64,000 bases of DNA from RAM1 sp041905405. GTDB taxonomy: Bacteria > Pseudomonadota > Gammaproteobacteria > Burkholderiales > Burkholderiaceae_C. The DNA lies in the NCBI GenBank assembly GCA_041905405.1, contig JAYRLC010000019.1:6234-70233 (forward strand). Reading direction: 5' to 3'. Below are positions 1 through 8,628 of this stretch, in pieces. How positions within the stretch are numbered: position 1 is the first letter of the stretch; each line of letters starts with the position of its first letter. Both the position numbers and the translations under genes were made by a program. The notes beneath the pieces were generated by a model. It did not search any database, had not been told where the DNA came from, and saw only the letters and a list, made by a program, of their open reading frames with translations.

Positions 1-375
1 CACACGCAGGTGTGGTGCGCCATCCCGCGGGGCAACGCCGCGACCGGGGTGTACGGCGTGTTGCACCCTCAGGTGCGCCAGTTGCGGATGCTGGGCGACC
101 TGCGCGCGCTGGTGGGCAGCGCCGGCGCGCCCGACTGCGTGGTAACCGTGGCCGAATTCCTGAACACCGAGGCTTTCCGGCACTGGCGCCGCAGCGCCCA
201 GGAGGCCCGCGGCCGTGCCATGGCCGTCATCGAGGTGTGCGCCGCGCCCAACGTGTTCGATGTGGGGGGCTTCGGCCCCCGCAGCGTCGGGAGGGTGAGC
301 GAAAACATCCTGGGCCAGAAGCTGCTGGCCGCCATCGTGTTCGAGATCAGCCAGATTGACGCCACGCTGGGCTGA
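1..375 (+). CDS. C-terminal part of a degenerate receiver-like protein (5' end outside window)
   Basis: The reading frame is open from base 1 and ends in TGA, so only the last 124 codons are visible. They match the C-terminal third of the next gene: both contain a PDCVV stretch, then FRHW followed by R..AQE.RGR, then F(D)(V/I)G.FGP and a final (K)LL.A(I/V)V segment. Two adjacent genes therefore share this module and look like tandem paralogues. The alternating hydrophobic strands resemble a receiver (CheY-like) fold, but a serine or threonine-type residue stands where the phospho-accepting aspartate would be expected. Function is not recognised. A GTG at base 10 is an artefact of truncation, not the real start. 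Confidence 0.6.
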   Translation, partial: HTQVWCAIPRGNAATGVYGVLHPQVRQLRMLGDLRALVGSAGAPDCVVTVAEFLNTEAFRHWRRSAQEARGRAMAVIEVCAAPNVFDVGGFGPRSVGRVSENILGQKLLAAIVFEISQIDATLG

Positions 376-449
376 CCCACTGGTGCAACCTTTACCAATA
401 AAAGCTACTACTTAGGTATGAATTGATCGAAAAAATAACACCTTCAAAC

Positions 450-455
450 TATAAT
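450..455 (+). promoter_or_regulatory. Putative -10 box (TATAAT) before the 484 gene
   Basis: An A+T-rich island between two G+C-rich paralogues holds a perfect TATAAT, with a strong Shine-Dalgarno GGAGG at 473-477 six bases before the ATG at 484. No convincing -35 hexamer sits at the usual distance. The placement suggests the second paralogue has its own promoter. Confidence 0.45.
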
Positions 456-483
456 TATTTTGTAACAATTTTGGAGGTGAGCC

Positions 484-1617
484 ATGCCCACGCCAGCAGC
501 AGCTTTCAACCAGACCGCGTCCGGCTATGAGTCCGCCTTTCAGCAGCCGCTGGGCGACGTCATGGCGTCGGGCGGCTGGCAGACCCTGCTGGCGGACATG
601 GGCGCCAACATGGCCGAATCGGTCCGGCAGGCGCTGGACGGACTGGGAGAGCTGGCCCGCGTGCGCCGCATCGGCTCCTATGAGGCCCGCTGGATGCGCG
701 AGCCGCTGCAGCAGCTGTACCAGTCCGGCATCGCCGCCCAAAGGCTGTCGCGGCTGGCGGCCCGCAGCCTGCCGGCCGCGCAGGAACCGGTGCCCCTGAA
801 CGACGTGCTCGCCGAAACCGTGGCGGACCACCAGCAGCGCTGGCCCTCCCACCAGATCCAGTGCGAGCTGGACCCGCTGGACATCATGTCCGAACCCGAA
901 TCGCTGGCCAGCCTGGCCGATGCCCTGGTAGGGTGGGGTTGTGGCCTGGGCGGCGTGCTGGACCTGCAGCTGACGCACGAGCCCGACAAGCGCCGGGCCG
1001 TTCTGACCCTGCGCGTGGACAAGCTGCACCGCGGCAACGCAGGCGGCCTGCAGCTGGATTCGATCGAATGGCTGCTGCTGTGGCAGTTGGCGCGCGTTGA
1101 AGGCGTGCGCGTGTGGCGCAGCGTCTGCGCCGACCATGTGCGCGTGGTGATGCATTTCGACCGGGTCATGGAACGCCACTCGGGCCTGGCGGTGCTGGAG
1201 TCCAGCATGGACTCGCTGAGCGCAAGCCTGGACTCCGACGTGACCACAGTCTGGTGCATCACGGCGTCCGGCACGCCCGCCGCGGGGCTGGTCGCCAGCA
1301 TCACGCCGCACCTGCCGTCGGCGCGCATGATCGAGTCGGTCGCGGCAATGGCCGCCGAGCTGCCCCACACACCCGACTGCGTCGTGTCCACCCGCGACGT
1401 GCTGCACACCACCAGCTTCCGCCACTGGCGCCAGCGCGCGCAGGAGCTGCGCGGCCGCAGCGTGGCGGCCGTGGAGATCACGCCCGAGGAAGGCGTCTTC
1501 GACATTGGCGACTTCGGCCCCGACAGCATGGGCCGCATCAGCGCCGGAGCACTCACCCCCAAGCTGCTGGGCGCCGTGGTCTCCGAAATGGGCCGACTGA
1601 CCGAGAGCATGCCCTGA
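484..1617 (+). CDS. Degenerate histidine kinase-like protein with receiver-like C-terminus
   Basis: This 377-aa protein is not a recognised named family. Residues about 60-190 resemble the dimerisation and ATPase halves of a histidine kinase: a helical segment, then a region containing SEPESLASLADALVGWG in the place of an N-box. The normal asparagine, the DxGxG box and a phospho-accepting histidine are not visible. Residues about 255-377 form a receiver-like module shared with the preceding gene, with serine/threonine at the expected aspartate position. I infer a catalytically inactive signalling scaffold or partner-binding protein. The start is supported by GGAGG at 473-477. No transmembrane segment or signal peptide is seen. 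Confidence 0.55.
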   Translation: MPTPAAAFNQTASGYESAFQQPLGDVMASGGWQTLLADMGANMAESVRQALDGLGELARVRRIGSYEARWMREPLQQLYQSGIAAQRLSRLAARSLPAAQEPVPLNDVLAETVADHQQRWPSHQIQCELDPLDIMSEPESLASLADALVGWGCGLGGVLDLQLTHEPDKRRAVLTLRVDKLHRGNAGGLQLDSIEWLLLWQLARVEGVRVWRSVCADHVRVVMHFDRVMERHSGLAVLESSMDSLSASLDSDVTTVWCITASGTPAAGLVASITPHLPSARMIESVAAMAAELPHTPDCVVSTRDVLHTTSFRHWRQRAQELRGRSVAAVEITPEEGVFDIGDFGPDSMGRISAGALTPKLLGAVVSEMGRLTESMP

Positions 1618-1619
1618 CA

Positions 1620-2513
1620 CTAAAGGCCGCGCGCCGAAAAGGTGTCGCAGGCCTGCAGTGAACCGGTCTTCAACCCCGTGGAAAACCACCGCTGGCGCTG
1701 CGCGCTGGTGCCGTGGGTGAAGCTTTCCGGCACCACGGCGCCGCCGCTGGACCGCTGCAGCGCGTCGTCGCCGATCTTCGCGGCGGCGTTCATGGCCTCT
1801 TCCACATCGCCCTGCTCCAGGATCTGGCGCGCATTCTGCGCATGGTGGGCCCACAGCCCTGCAAAGCAGTCCGCCTGCAGTTCCAGCCGCACGCTCATGG
1901 CGTTGTACTGCGTCTGGCTCACGCGGCCGCGCATCTCGTCCATTTTGCGGCTGATGCCCAGCAGGTTCTGCACGTGATGACCCACTTCGTGCGCGATCAC
2001 ATAGGCCTGCGCAAAGTCGCCCGGCGCGCCCAGGCGGTTCTTCAGCGTTTCATAAAAGCCCAGGTCGATGTAGACCTTCTGGTCGGCGGGGCAGTAAAAC
2101 GGCCCCATGGCCGCCTGGCCCTGGCCGCAGGCCGTCTGCGTGGCTCCGCGGAACAGCACGAGCCGGGGTTCGCGGTAGGCCGCACCGCCCTGGGTGAACT
2201 GCTGCTTCCACACATCCTCGGTGTCGGCCAGCACCGTGGACACGAAGCGGGCCATGCGGTCGTCGGCCGGCGGGCGCTGCGCGGGCGCCTGCTGCACCTG
2301 CGCGGTGGGGGCGCCACCGCCGCTGAGCAGGCTCAGGATGGTGAGCGGGTTGATGCCGAAGATCCACCCGCCCACCAGCGCGATCACGATGGTGCCCACG
2401 CCGATGCCGCGCCCGCCGATCAGGCCACCCAGCCCCCCACCCCCGCCAAAGCCGCCGCCACCGCTTCGGCGGTCCTCGACGTTGTCCGACTCACGGTTGC
2501 CTTCCCATTTCAT
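1620..2513 (-). CDS. ypfJ: Neutral zinc metallopeptidase, YpfJ family
   Basis: A 297-aa membrane-anchored predicted peptidase. A glycine-rich N-terminus is followed by one hydrophobic segment (GVGTIVIALVGGWIFGI, about residues 37-55), then a periplasmic domain. The zinc motif HEVGHH (HExxH) is clear near residue 175, and the sequence around it (AYVIAHEVGHHVQNLLG) is typical of the YpfJ/KPN_02809 family, as are the C(GQGQAAMGPFYCP) and LELQADCFAGLWAH segments. Substrates of the family are not known. It is transcribed divergently from pyroglutamyl peptidase, with only 28 bases between the start codons. Confidence 0.9.
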   Translation of the reverse strand: MKWEGNRESDNVEDRRSGGGGFGGGGGLGGLIGGRGIGVGTIVIALVGGWIFGINPLTILSLLSGGGAPTAQVQQAPAQRPPADDRMARFVSTVLADTEDVWKQQFTQGGAAYREPRLVLFRGATQTACGQGQAAMGPFYCPADQKVYIDLGFYETLKNRLGAPGDFAQAYVIAHEVGHHVQNLLGISRKMDEMRGRVSQTQYNAMSVRLELQADCFAGLWAHHAQNARQILEQGDVEEAMNAAAKIGDDALQRSSGGAVVPESFTHGTSAQRQRWFSTGLKTGSLQACDTFSARGL

Positions 2514-2529
2514 GACGCTGCTCCTCAGC

Positions 2530-2541
2530 TACAGTCGTTGC
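2530..2541 (+). promoter_or_regulatory. Candidate leaderless -10 (TACAGT) for pcp
   Basis: TACAGT (2530-2535) lies exactly six bases before the ATG at 2542, and there is no Shine-Dalgarno sequence. If used, transcription would start at or next to the start codon. No clear -35 is visible. Listed because the same spacing recurs at several other genes in the window. Confidence 0.35.
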
Positions 2542-3195
2542 ATGGTAGCTGCTGCATCCCCGACGGTGTTGGTCACCGGGTTCGACGCCTTTGGCGGCGA
2601 CACGCTCAACCCCAGCTGGCTCATTGCGCAGGCGCTGCACGGGCGGCGCATCGCCGGGCACAAGGTCGTGGCGGCCCAACTGCCCACGGTGTTCGGCGGC
2701 TCGCTGGCCGCACTGCGCAAGCTGCTGAGCGTGCACCGACCCACGCTCGTGCTGTGCCTGGGGCAGGCCGGCGGGCGCGGCACGATTTCCCTGGAACGCG
2801 TGGCCATCAACATCAACGACGCGCGCATTGCCGACAACGCCCAGGCCCAGCCGGTGGACACGCCCGTGGTGGCCGGCGCGCCCAACGCCTATTTCACGCG
2901 GCTGCCGGTCAAGGCGATGCTGCTGACGCTGCAACGCGCCGGCATCGCGGCCGAGGTGTCGCAGACCGCCGGCACCTTCGTGTGCAACCACGTGTTCTAC
3001 GGGCTCATGCACGAGCTGACCACGCGCCGCGGTTTCAAATCGGCACGCGGGGGCTTTGTGCACGTGCCATGGCTGCCCGAGCAGGGGCTGCCGTCCATGC
3101 CGCTGGACGACATGGTGCGCGGGATCTCGCTGGCGCTGCGCTGCGCGCTGACGACGCCGGTAGACACCCGCCAGACGGCGGGCGCCCTGCACTGA
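2542..3195 (+). CDS. pcp: Pyrrolidone-carboxylate peptidase (pyroglutamyl peptidase I)
   Basis: A 217-aa cytosolic cysteine peptidase that removes N-terminal pyroglutamate from peptides. The family signature is clear: VTGFDAFGGDTLNPSW at the N-terminus, SLERVAININDARIADN containing the catalytic glutamate (E85), GTFVCNHVFYGLMH with the catalytic cysteine (C148), and FVHVPWLPEQ with the catalytic histidine (H174). Length matches the family. The upstream frame is open back to 2194, but the ATG at 2542 is chosen because it begins the conserved fold and precedes VLVTGFDAFGG by only a few residues. Confidence 0.93.
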   Translation: MVAAASPTVLVTGFDAFGGDTLNPSWLIAQALHGRRIAGHKVVAAQLPTVFGGSLAALRKLLSVHRPTLVLCLGQAGGRGTISLERVAININDARIADNAQAQPVDTPVVAGAPNAYFTRLPVKAMLLTLQRAGIAAEVSQTAGTFVCNHVFYGLMHELTTRRGFKSARGGFVHVPWLPEQGLPSMPLDDMVRGISLALRCALTTPVDTRQTAGALH

Positions 3196-3199
3196 CGGG

Positions 3200-3427
3200 T
3201 CAGGGCGGCGGCGGTGGCTCGCCGCGCGCGGGCTCCCGCACCAGGCGCCAGGCCAGCCACATGCCCAGCACGGCATTGCCCAGTGCAAACACCACCACGA
3301 TGGCCATGCCCAGCCCGTTCAGGGACCGGTTTTGCACCAGCCAGCCCAGGGCCATCGACAGGCCGTTCAGCACAAGCATCATCCAGAACAGCGGGTTGCG
3401 CGGCTGGAACAGGCGGGACAGTTTCAT
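3200..3427 (-). CDS. Small two-helix membrane protein
   Basis: A 75-aa hypothetical protein with two hydrophobic segments (about residues 14-30 and 41-62) and a proline-rich tail. It starts ten bases after the stop codon of the glutathione transferase gene and is probably co-transcribed with it. No family is recognised. The frame is open further upstream inside the transferase gene, but the ATG ending at 3427 gives the natural positively charged N-terminus (MKLSRLFQPR). Confidence 0.55.
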   Translation of the reverse strand: MKLSRLFQPRNPLFWMMLVLNGLSMALGWLVQNRSLNGLGMAIVVVFALGNAVLGMWLAWRLVREPARGEPPPPP

Positions 3428-3438
3428 GCGGGCCGCCC

Positions 3439-4110
3439 TCAGCCCATGATTTCGTAGTGGCCGCCCTTTTCCAGCGCACGCTGGTAGGCCGGCCGCGCGT
3501 GGATGCGCGCCAGGAAGGCGAACAGCTTCGGCCGGCTCTTGTCCAGCCCGCCGCGCGCGGCGGCGGCTTCCAGCGGAAAACTCATCTGGATGTCGGCGCC
3601 CGTGAACTCGCTGCCCGCGAACCATTCGGACTTGCCGAGCTCGGCCTCCATGTAGTCCAGGTGCTGGCGGATGTTGGGCAGGATGAACGCCGCCTTGGTT
3701 TTGGCGGCAATCGCCTTGGCGACCGGCCTGGCAAAAAACGGCATCTTCGCCTTTTCAATCTGGTCGAAGATGAGCTTGAGCAGTAGCGGCGGCATGGCCG
3801 AGCCTTCGGCGTAGTGCATCCAGTAGCGGTAGCGCAGCCGCTCGGGCGTGCCGGGCGCAGGCACCAGCGCCCCCTGGCCGTGCTGGTCGATCAGGTATTC
3901 GACGATGGCGCCCGACTCGGCCAGCGTCAGGCCGCCCTCGGTGATGACCGGCGACTTGCCCAGCGGATGCACCTGGCGCAGCTCGGGCGGCGCCAGCATG
4001 GTCTTGCGGTCGCGCTCATAGCGCTTGATCTCGTAGGGCAGGCCCAGCTCCTCCAGCAGCCACAGCACGCGCTGCGAGCGGGAGTTGTTCAGGTGGTGCA
4101 CGATGATCAT
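3439..4110 (-). CDS. Glutathione S-transferase
   Basis: A 223-aa protein with the two-domain GST plan. The N-terminal thioredoxin-like domain begins MIIVHHLNNSRSQRVLWLLEELG and contains the HPLGKSPVI turn and the ALAESGAIVEYL glutathione-binding segment (here LTLAESGAIVEYLI). The C-terminal domain is helical and carries GADIQMSFPLEAA. A serine near residue 10 is the likely glutathione-activating residue. The class and substrate cannot be assigned. The start codon is placed at the ATG before IIVHHLNN rather than 20 codons upstream, because the fold begins there. Confidence 0.88.
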   Translation of the reverse strand: MIIVHHLNNSRSQRVLWLLEELGLPYEIKRYERDRKTMLAPPELRQVHPLGKSPVITEGGLTLAESGAIVEYLIDQHGQGALVPAPGTPERLRYRYWMHYAEGSAMPPLLLKLIFDQIEKAKMPFFARPVAKAIAAKTKAAFILPNIRQHLDYMEAELGKSEWFAGSEFTGADIQMSFPLEAAAARGGLDKSRPKLFAFLARIHARPAYQRALEKGGHYEIMG

Positions 4111-4212
4111 CTGTGGCCTTTCGGTTGCATGGGTTGCCGATGGTAAGCGCCTGCACGGCACAAATTGCAAGGGGCATTGTCATGGTGACAGCCGCGCAGC
4201 AGGTGCGCGGCC

Positions 4213-4224
4213 TAAAATCAGCGC
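4213..4224 (+). promoter_or_regulatory. Candidate leaderless -10 (TAAAAT) for the PHP gene
   Basis: TAAAAT at 4213-4218 ends six bases before the GTG start codon at 4225. No ribosome-binding site could fit on such a transcript, so the mRNA would be leaderless. A -35 at the standard distance is not convincing. Confidence 0.4.
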
Positions 4225-5076
4225 GTGTCCATCCTGAACGCCGACCTGCATTGCCACTCCGTCGTCTCCGACGGCACCATGACCCCGGAAGATCTGGCCA
4301 CGCGCGCTGCCGCCAACGGCGTGGAGCTGTGGGCCCTGACGGACCATGACGAGATCGGCGGGCAGCACCGCGCCGCGGCGGCCGCCCGCACCCACGGCAT
4401 GCGCTACCTCACGGGCACCGAAATTTCCGTGACCTTCGCGGGCGAAACCGTGCACATCGTCGGCCTGGGCTTCGACCCCGACAATGCGGCCATGAAGCAG
4501 GGCCTGACCGACACGCGCGGCGGGCGCGGCGCCCGCGCGATGGAGATGTCCGACCAACTGGCCAAGGTCGGCATCAAGGGCGCCTACGAAGGCGCGCTGC
4601 GTTACGTCGGCAATCCCGAGCTCATCTCGCGCACGCACTTCGCGCGATTCCTGGTCGAGACGGGCGTGTGCAAGGAAACCGCCGAGGTGTTTCGCAAATA
4701 CCTGACCGAAGGCAAGCCCGGTTACGTGGAACACCGCTGGGCGTCGCTGGGCGATGCCGTTCGCTGGATCACGCACGCGGGCGGCATGGCCGTGATCGCT
4801 CATCCGGCCCGCTACAAGTTCTCGGCCACGGCGGAATACGCGCTCTTCACCGAATTCAAGGCCCACGGCGGCCGCGCGGTCGAGGTCGTGACCGGCAGCC
4901 ACACCGCCGCCGAAGCCGTCAAATACGCCGCCACCGCGCTGGAATTTGGCCTGGCGGCGTCGCGCGGCAGCGACTTTCACAGCCCCGACGAAAGCCACAC
5001 CGACCTGGGCAAGCTGCCCTACCTGCCCGGCGAGCTCACGCCGGTGTGGGAGCTGCTCGCGGACCGCATCCAGTGA
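4225..5076 (+). CDS. PHP-domain phosphatase (3',5'-nucleoside bisphosphate phosphatase / TrpH type)
   Basis: A 283-aa metal-dependent phosphatase of the polymerase and histidinol phosphatase (PHP) superfamily. The metal-binding signatures are visible: DLHCHSVVSDG near residue 6, ALTDHDEIGG near residue 36, a conserved histidine at SRTHFARFL, AVIAHPARY, and the final GSDFHSP. Characterised relatives (E. coli YciV/TrpH, C. violaceum CV_1693) remove the 3' phosphate from 3',5'-nucleoside bisphosphates and can trim short RNA ends. The next gene starts inside its stop codon, and the cluster continues to a yciO homologue as in E. coli trpH-yciO. Confidence 0.85.
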   Translation: MSILNADLHCHSVVSDGTMTPEDLATRAAANGVELWALTDHDEIGGQHRAAAAARTHGMRYLTGTEISVTFAGETVHIVGLGFDPDNAAMKQGLTDTRGGRGARAMEMSDQLAKVGIKGAYEGALRYVGNPELISRTHFARFLVETGVCKETAEVFRKYLTEGKPGYVEHRWASLGDAVRWITHAGGMAVIAHPARYKFSATAEYALFTEFKAHGGRAVEVVTGSHTAAEAVKYAATALEFGLAASRGSDFHSPDESHTDLGKLPYLPGELTPVWELLADRIQ

Positions 5077-5987
5077 ACGCGCGGGCCACGAGCATGGGGC
5101 CCGGCCACGGGGCGCTTGCCGGTATCGCGCTGGCCATGGCCGCCTGCGCCTGCTTTGCCACGCTGGACACCACGACCAAGTACGTGAGCGCCACCGTGCC
5201 GGTGCTCATGGCGCTGTGGTTCCGCTACATGTTCCAGGCCGTGGCCACCACGGTCGCCGTGCTGCCGGTGCGGGGCCTGTCCATCCTGCGCACCGCGCAC
5301 CCACGCTTCCAGTGCCTGCGCGGCGTGCTGCTGCTGTCCAGCAGCCTGTTCGCGTTCTTCAGCCTCAAGTTCATGCCGGTGGGCGAGTTCACGGCCATCG
5401 TCATGGTCACGCCGCTGGTCATCACCCTGCTGGCGGCCACACAGCTCAAGGAGCGCGTGTCGCCCCTGCGCTGGGTGCTGGTGATCGGCGGCTTCACCGG
5501 CACCATGGTCATCATCCGTCCCGGCGGCGAGGACTTCAACTGGACGCTGCTGCTGCCGCTGGGACTGGTGACCAGCAACGCCTGGTTCCAGGTGCTGACC
5601 AGCAAGCTCGCCCGGACCGAGGACCCCATGACCATGCATTTCTACACGGGCTGGGTCGGCGCGCTGCTGGCGTCGCTGCCGCTGCCGTTCGTGTGGACGC
5701 AGCTCGATTCATGGAGCCTTTGGGCCCTTCTGTGCCTGATGGGCACCATGGGCACGGTGGGGCATTTCCTGCTGATCCTGGCCTACAAAAAGGCCCCCGC
5801 GGCCACTGTCACGCCCTACCTGTACACGCAGATCGGCTTTGCCATGGTCGGCGGCTGGATCGTGTTCGCCCACGTGCCGGACGGCTGGTCGTTCCTGGGC
5901 ATCGCGCTGATCGCCGTGTGCGGCGCAGCCGGCGCGTGGCTCACCGTGCGCGAAAGCCGCGTGCAGGTGGAACCCGTGGAATCCTGA
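5073..5987 (+). CDS. EamA/DMT-family inner-membrane transporter
   Basis: A 304-aa protein with about ten hydrophobic segments in two repeated EamA halves, the plan of drug/metabolite exporters of the DMT superfamily. Segments include GIALAMAACACFATLDTTTKY at the start and FAMVGGWIVFAHVPDGWSFLGIAL near the end. The substrate cannot be read from sequence. The GTG start overlaps the upstream TGA (GTGA), suggesting translational coupling to the PHP phosphatase gene. An ATG 21 bases further in is an alternative. Confidence 0.85.
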   Translation: MNARATSMGPGHGALAGIALAMAACACFATLDTTTKYVSATVPVLMALWFRYMFQAVATTVAVLPVRGLSILRTAHPRFQCLRGVLLLSSSLFAFFSLKFMPVGEFTAIVMVTPLVITLLAATQLKERVSPLRWVLVIGGFTGTMVIIRPGGEDFNWTLLLPLGLVTSNAWFQVLTSKLARTEDPMTMHFYTGWVGALLASLPLPFVWTQLDSWSLWALLCLMGTMGTVGHFLLILAYKKAPAATVTPYLYTQIGFAMVGGWIVFAHVPDGWSFLGIALIAVCGAAGAWLTVRESRVQVEPVES

Positions 5988-6015
5988 ACGGTCGAAACCT
6001 GAGACAGTCCACACC

Positions 6016-6639
6016 ATGGCCCAGTATTTCGAAGTACACCCCGACAACCCCCAGCCTCGCCTGCTCAAGCAGGCCGTGGGGCTGCTGGAGCGCGGCGGCA
6101 TCGTGGCCGTGCCCACCGATTCCAGCTACGCCCTGGCCTGCCACCTGGACGACAAGGCCGCCGCCGACAAGCTGCGCCAGATCCGCGGCGTGGACGACAA
6201 GCACCACCTGACGTTGCTGTGCCGCGACCTGAGCGAGCTGGCCAACTACGCGCGTGTGGACAACCGGCAGTACCGCCTGCTGAAGTCGGCCACGCCGGGC
6301 GCCTACACCTTCATCCTGGAGGCCACGCGCGAGGTGCCGCGCCGCGTGAGCCATCCGCAGCGCAAGACCATCGGCCTGCGCGTGCCCGAGCATCGCGCGC
6401 TGCAGGACCTGCTGGCCATGCACGGTGCGCCGCTGCTGGCGACCACGCTGATCCCGCCCGGCGAGTCCGAGCCGCTGAACGACGCGCACGATATCCGCGA
6501 ACGGTTCGAGCACCAGATTGCCGGCGTTCTGGATGCAGGCGCATGCCCGTCGCAGCCCACAACGGTGATCGACATGCACGAGGGCGAGCCCGTCGTGGTG
6601 CGCCAGGGCCGCGGCGAGCTGGCCCGCCTGGGCCTTTGA
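6016..6639 (+). CDS. YciO-family protein (YrdC/Sua5-like threonylcarbamoyl-AMP synthase fold)
   Basis: A 207-aa protein with the YrdC/Sua5 fold. Diagnostic pieces are GGIVAVPTDSSYALAC, the K.R...D.KHHLTLLCRDLSEL region (RGVDDKHHLTLLC), PGAYTFILEATREVPRR, KTIGLRVPEH and a C-terminal PSTVID-like segment (PTTVIDMHEG). YrdC relatives make threonylcarbamoyl-AMP for tRNA t6A. The YciO branch shares the fold but its role is less certain. A GACAGT seven bases before the ATG could be a -10 for a leaderless transcript. It sits between the transporter and a site-2 protease in a same-strand cluster. Confidence 0.85.
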   Translation: MAQYFEVHPDNPQPRLLKQAVGLLERGGIVAVPTDSSYALACHLDDKAAADKLRQIRGVDDKHHLTLLCRDLSELANYARVDNRQYRLLKSATPGAYTFILEATREVPRRVSHPQRKTIGLRVPEHRALQDLLAMHGAPLLATTLIPPGESEPLNDAHDIRERFEHQIAGVLDAGACPSQPTTVIDMHEGEPVVVRQGRGELARLGL

Positions 6640-6650
6640 AGCCGCTCTGA

Positions 6651-6662
6651 GACAATCCCCCG
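6651..6662 (+). promoter_or_regulatory. Candidate leaderless -10 (GACAAT) for the site-2 protease
   Basis: GACAAT (6651-6656) sits six bases before the GTG start codon at 6663, with no Shine-Dalgarno sequence between. The spacing is the same as at several other genes here. Confidence 0.35.
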
Positions 6663-7331
6663 GTGGACTTTGCCAACCTGATCCAAACCGTCGCGGTGTA
6701 CGCACTGCCCGTGCTGTTCGCCATCACCGTGCACGAGGCCGCGCACGGCTACGTCGCCCGCTACTTTGGCGACAACACGGCCTACATGATGGGCCGTGTC
6801 ACGCTCAACCCCGTCAAGCACATCGACCCGCTGGGCACCATCCTGATGCCGCTGATGCTGTATTTCGCCACGTCGGGCGCGTTCCTGTTCGGCTATGCCA
6901 AGCCCGTGCCGGTGAACTTTGGCCACCTGCGCAGGCCCAAGCGCGACATGGTGTGGGTGGCGCTGGCGGGGCCGGCGTCCAACTTCATTCAGGCCATCCT
7001 GTGGGCTATCCTGTTCACCGTGCTGGTGGGCATGGGCGTGCAGGAACGTTTCTTCCTGGACATGGCCAAGGCCGGCGTGCTGGTCAACCTGGTCATGTGG
7101 GCGTTCAACCTGTTTCCGCTGCCGCCGCTGGACGGCGGGCGCATCCTGGTCGGCCTGCTGCCCTGGCGGCAGGCGCAGGCCGTGGCCCGCATCGAGCCCT
7201 GGGGCTTTTTCATCGTGCTGGGCCTGGTGCTGCTGGGCGTCGTCGGCACCTACTGGCTGCGCCCCCTGATGGACGTGGGCTATGTCGTCCTGAACTTCCT
7301 CCTGACCCCTCTGGCCGCCCTTCTACGCTGA
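6663..7331 (+). CDS. Site-2 protease family zinc metallopeptidase
   Basis: A 222-aa integral membrane protein, short enough to be the PDZ-less class of site-2 proteases. The zinc-binding HEAAHGY (HExxH) lies in the first membrane segment at about residues 25-31, followed by ARYFGDNTAYMMGRVTLNPVKHIDPLGT, characteristic of this subfamily. The second metal-site motif is seen as FPLPPLDGGRIL in a later segment. These enzymes cut substrates within the membrane; the target is unknown. It lies 7 bases upstream of trpS. Confidence 0.9.
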   Translation: MDFANLIQTVAVYALPVLFAITVHEAAHGYVARYFGDNTAYMMGRVTLNPVKHIDPLGTILMPLMLYFATSGAFLFGYAKPVPVNFGHLRRPKRDMVWVALAGPASNFIQAILWAILFTVLVGMGVQERFFLDMAKAGVLVNLVMWAFNLFPLPPLDGGRILVGLLPWRQAQAVARIEPWGFFIVLGLVLLGVVGTYWLRPLMDVGYVVLNFLLTPLAALLR

Positions 7332-7338
7332 CCCTGTC

Positions 7339-8628
7339 ATGAGCTCCGCCATCACCCGCTTCCTCACCGGCATCACCACCACCGGCACGCCCCACCTGGG
7401 CAACTTCGTCGGCGCGATCCGCCCCGCCGTAGCGGCCAGCAAGCAGCCCGGCATCGAAAGCTTTTATTTCCTGGCCGACTACCACGCGCTCATCAAGTGC
7501 GACGAGCCCGCGCGCATCCAGCGCTCCACGCTGGAAATCGCGTCGACCTGGCTGGCCGCGGGACTGGAAGCCGACAAGGTGTTCTTCTACCGCCAGTCGG
7601 ACATTCCCGAGATTCCCGAGCTGACCTGGCTGCTCACCTGCGTGACCGGCAAGGGCGTGCTCAACCGCGCCCACGCCTACAAGGCGTCGGTGGACAAGAA
7701 CAACGCCGCCGGCAACGACCCCGACGCCGACGTGACCGCGGGCCTGTTCATGTACCCGGTGCTCATGGCGGCCGACATCCTGATGTTCAAGTCGCACAAG
7801 ATCCCCGTGGGGCGCGACCAGATCCAGCACATCGAGATGGCGCGCGACATGGCGGCGAGCTTCAACCATCTGTACGGCGAGCATTTCGTGCTGCCCGAGG
7901 CGGCGATCGAGGAATCCGTGGCCACCCTGCCCGGCCTGGACGGCCGCAAGATGAGCAAGAGCTACGACAACACCATTCCCCTGTTCGCGCCGCGCGAGCA
8001 GATGCGCAAGCTCATCATGGGCATCCTGACCGACTCGCGCGCGCCCGGCGAACCCAAGGACACCGAGGGCTCGGCGCTGTTCCAGCTGTACCAGGCCTTC
8101 GCGTCCGCCGACGAAACCGCGGCCTTGCGCCGCGCGTACGCCGACGGCATCGCCTGGGGCGACGCCAAGCAGATGCTTTTCGAGCGCATCGACCGCGAGA
8201 TCGCGCCCATGCGCGAGCACTACGAGGCCATGGTCAACAACCCCGCACGGGTCGAGACCATCCTGCTGGCCGGGGCGGAAAAGGCGCGGGAGCTCTCCCG
8301 CCCCTTCATGGCCGAACTGCGCCACGCCGTGGGCCTGCGCAACCTGGGCGCAACATCCGCATCCAAGGTAGACAAGGCCGCAAAGGCCGCCGTGCCCGCC
8401 TTCAAGCAGTACCGCGAGGCCGATGGCAAGTTCTATTTCAAGCTCGTTGCGCCCGGCGGCGCGGTGCTGCTGCAAAGCCCGGGCTTCGATTCGCCCCGTG
8501 AACCGGGCCAGCTCATCGCCAGGCTCAAGGCGCAGGACGCGGGCGCGATCCAGCAGATACAGCCCTGGTGGCAGGGCGCCGAACCCGCGGCGGCGGCGCT
8601 GGCCCAGCTGGCGGCGGGCGAGGATTAA
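7339..8628 (+). CDS. trpS: Tryptophanyl-tRNA synthetase
   Basis: A 429-aa class I aminoacyl-tRNA synthetase that charges tRNA-Trp. The HIGH-type motif appears as GTPHLGN near residue 17 and the KMSKS loop is exact (GRKMSKSYDN, around residue 204). Segments such as DQIQHIEMARDMA and ADIL(M)FKSHKIPVG are typical of TrpRS. The protein is longer than the E. coli enzyme because of a C-terminal extension of about 80 residues, as commonly seen in beta-proteobacteria. ATG lies just after the site-2 protease gene, so the two are probably co-transcribed. Confidence 0.95.
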   Translation: MSSAITRFLTGITTTGTPHLGNFVGAIRPAVAASKQPGIESFYFLADYHALIKCDEPARIQRSTLEIASTWLAAGLEADKVFFYRQSDIPEIPELTWLLTCVTGKGVLNRAHAYKASVDKNNAAGNDPDADVTAGLFMYPVLMAADILMFKSHKIPVGRDQIQHIEMARDMAASFNHLYGEHFVLPEAAIEESVATLPGLDGRKMSKSYDNTIPLFAPREQMRKLIMGILTDSRAPGEPKDTEGSALFQLYQAFASADETAALRRAYADGIAWGDAKQMLFERIDREIAPMREHYEAMVNNPARVETILLAGAEKARELSRPFMAELRHAVGLRNLGATSASKVDKAAKAAVPAFKQYREADGKFYFKLVAPGGAVLLQSPGFDSPREPGQLIARLKAQDAGAIQQIQPWWQGAEPAAAALAQLAAGED

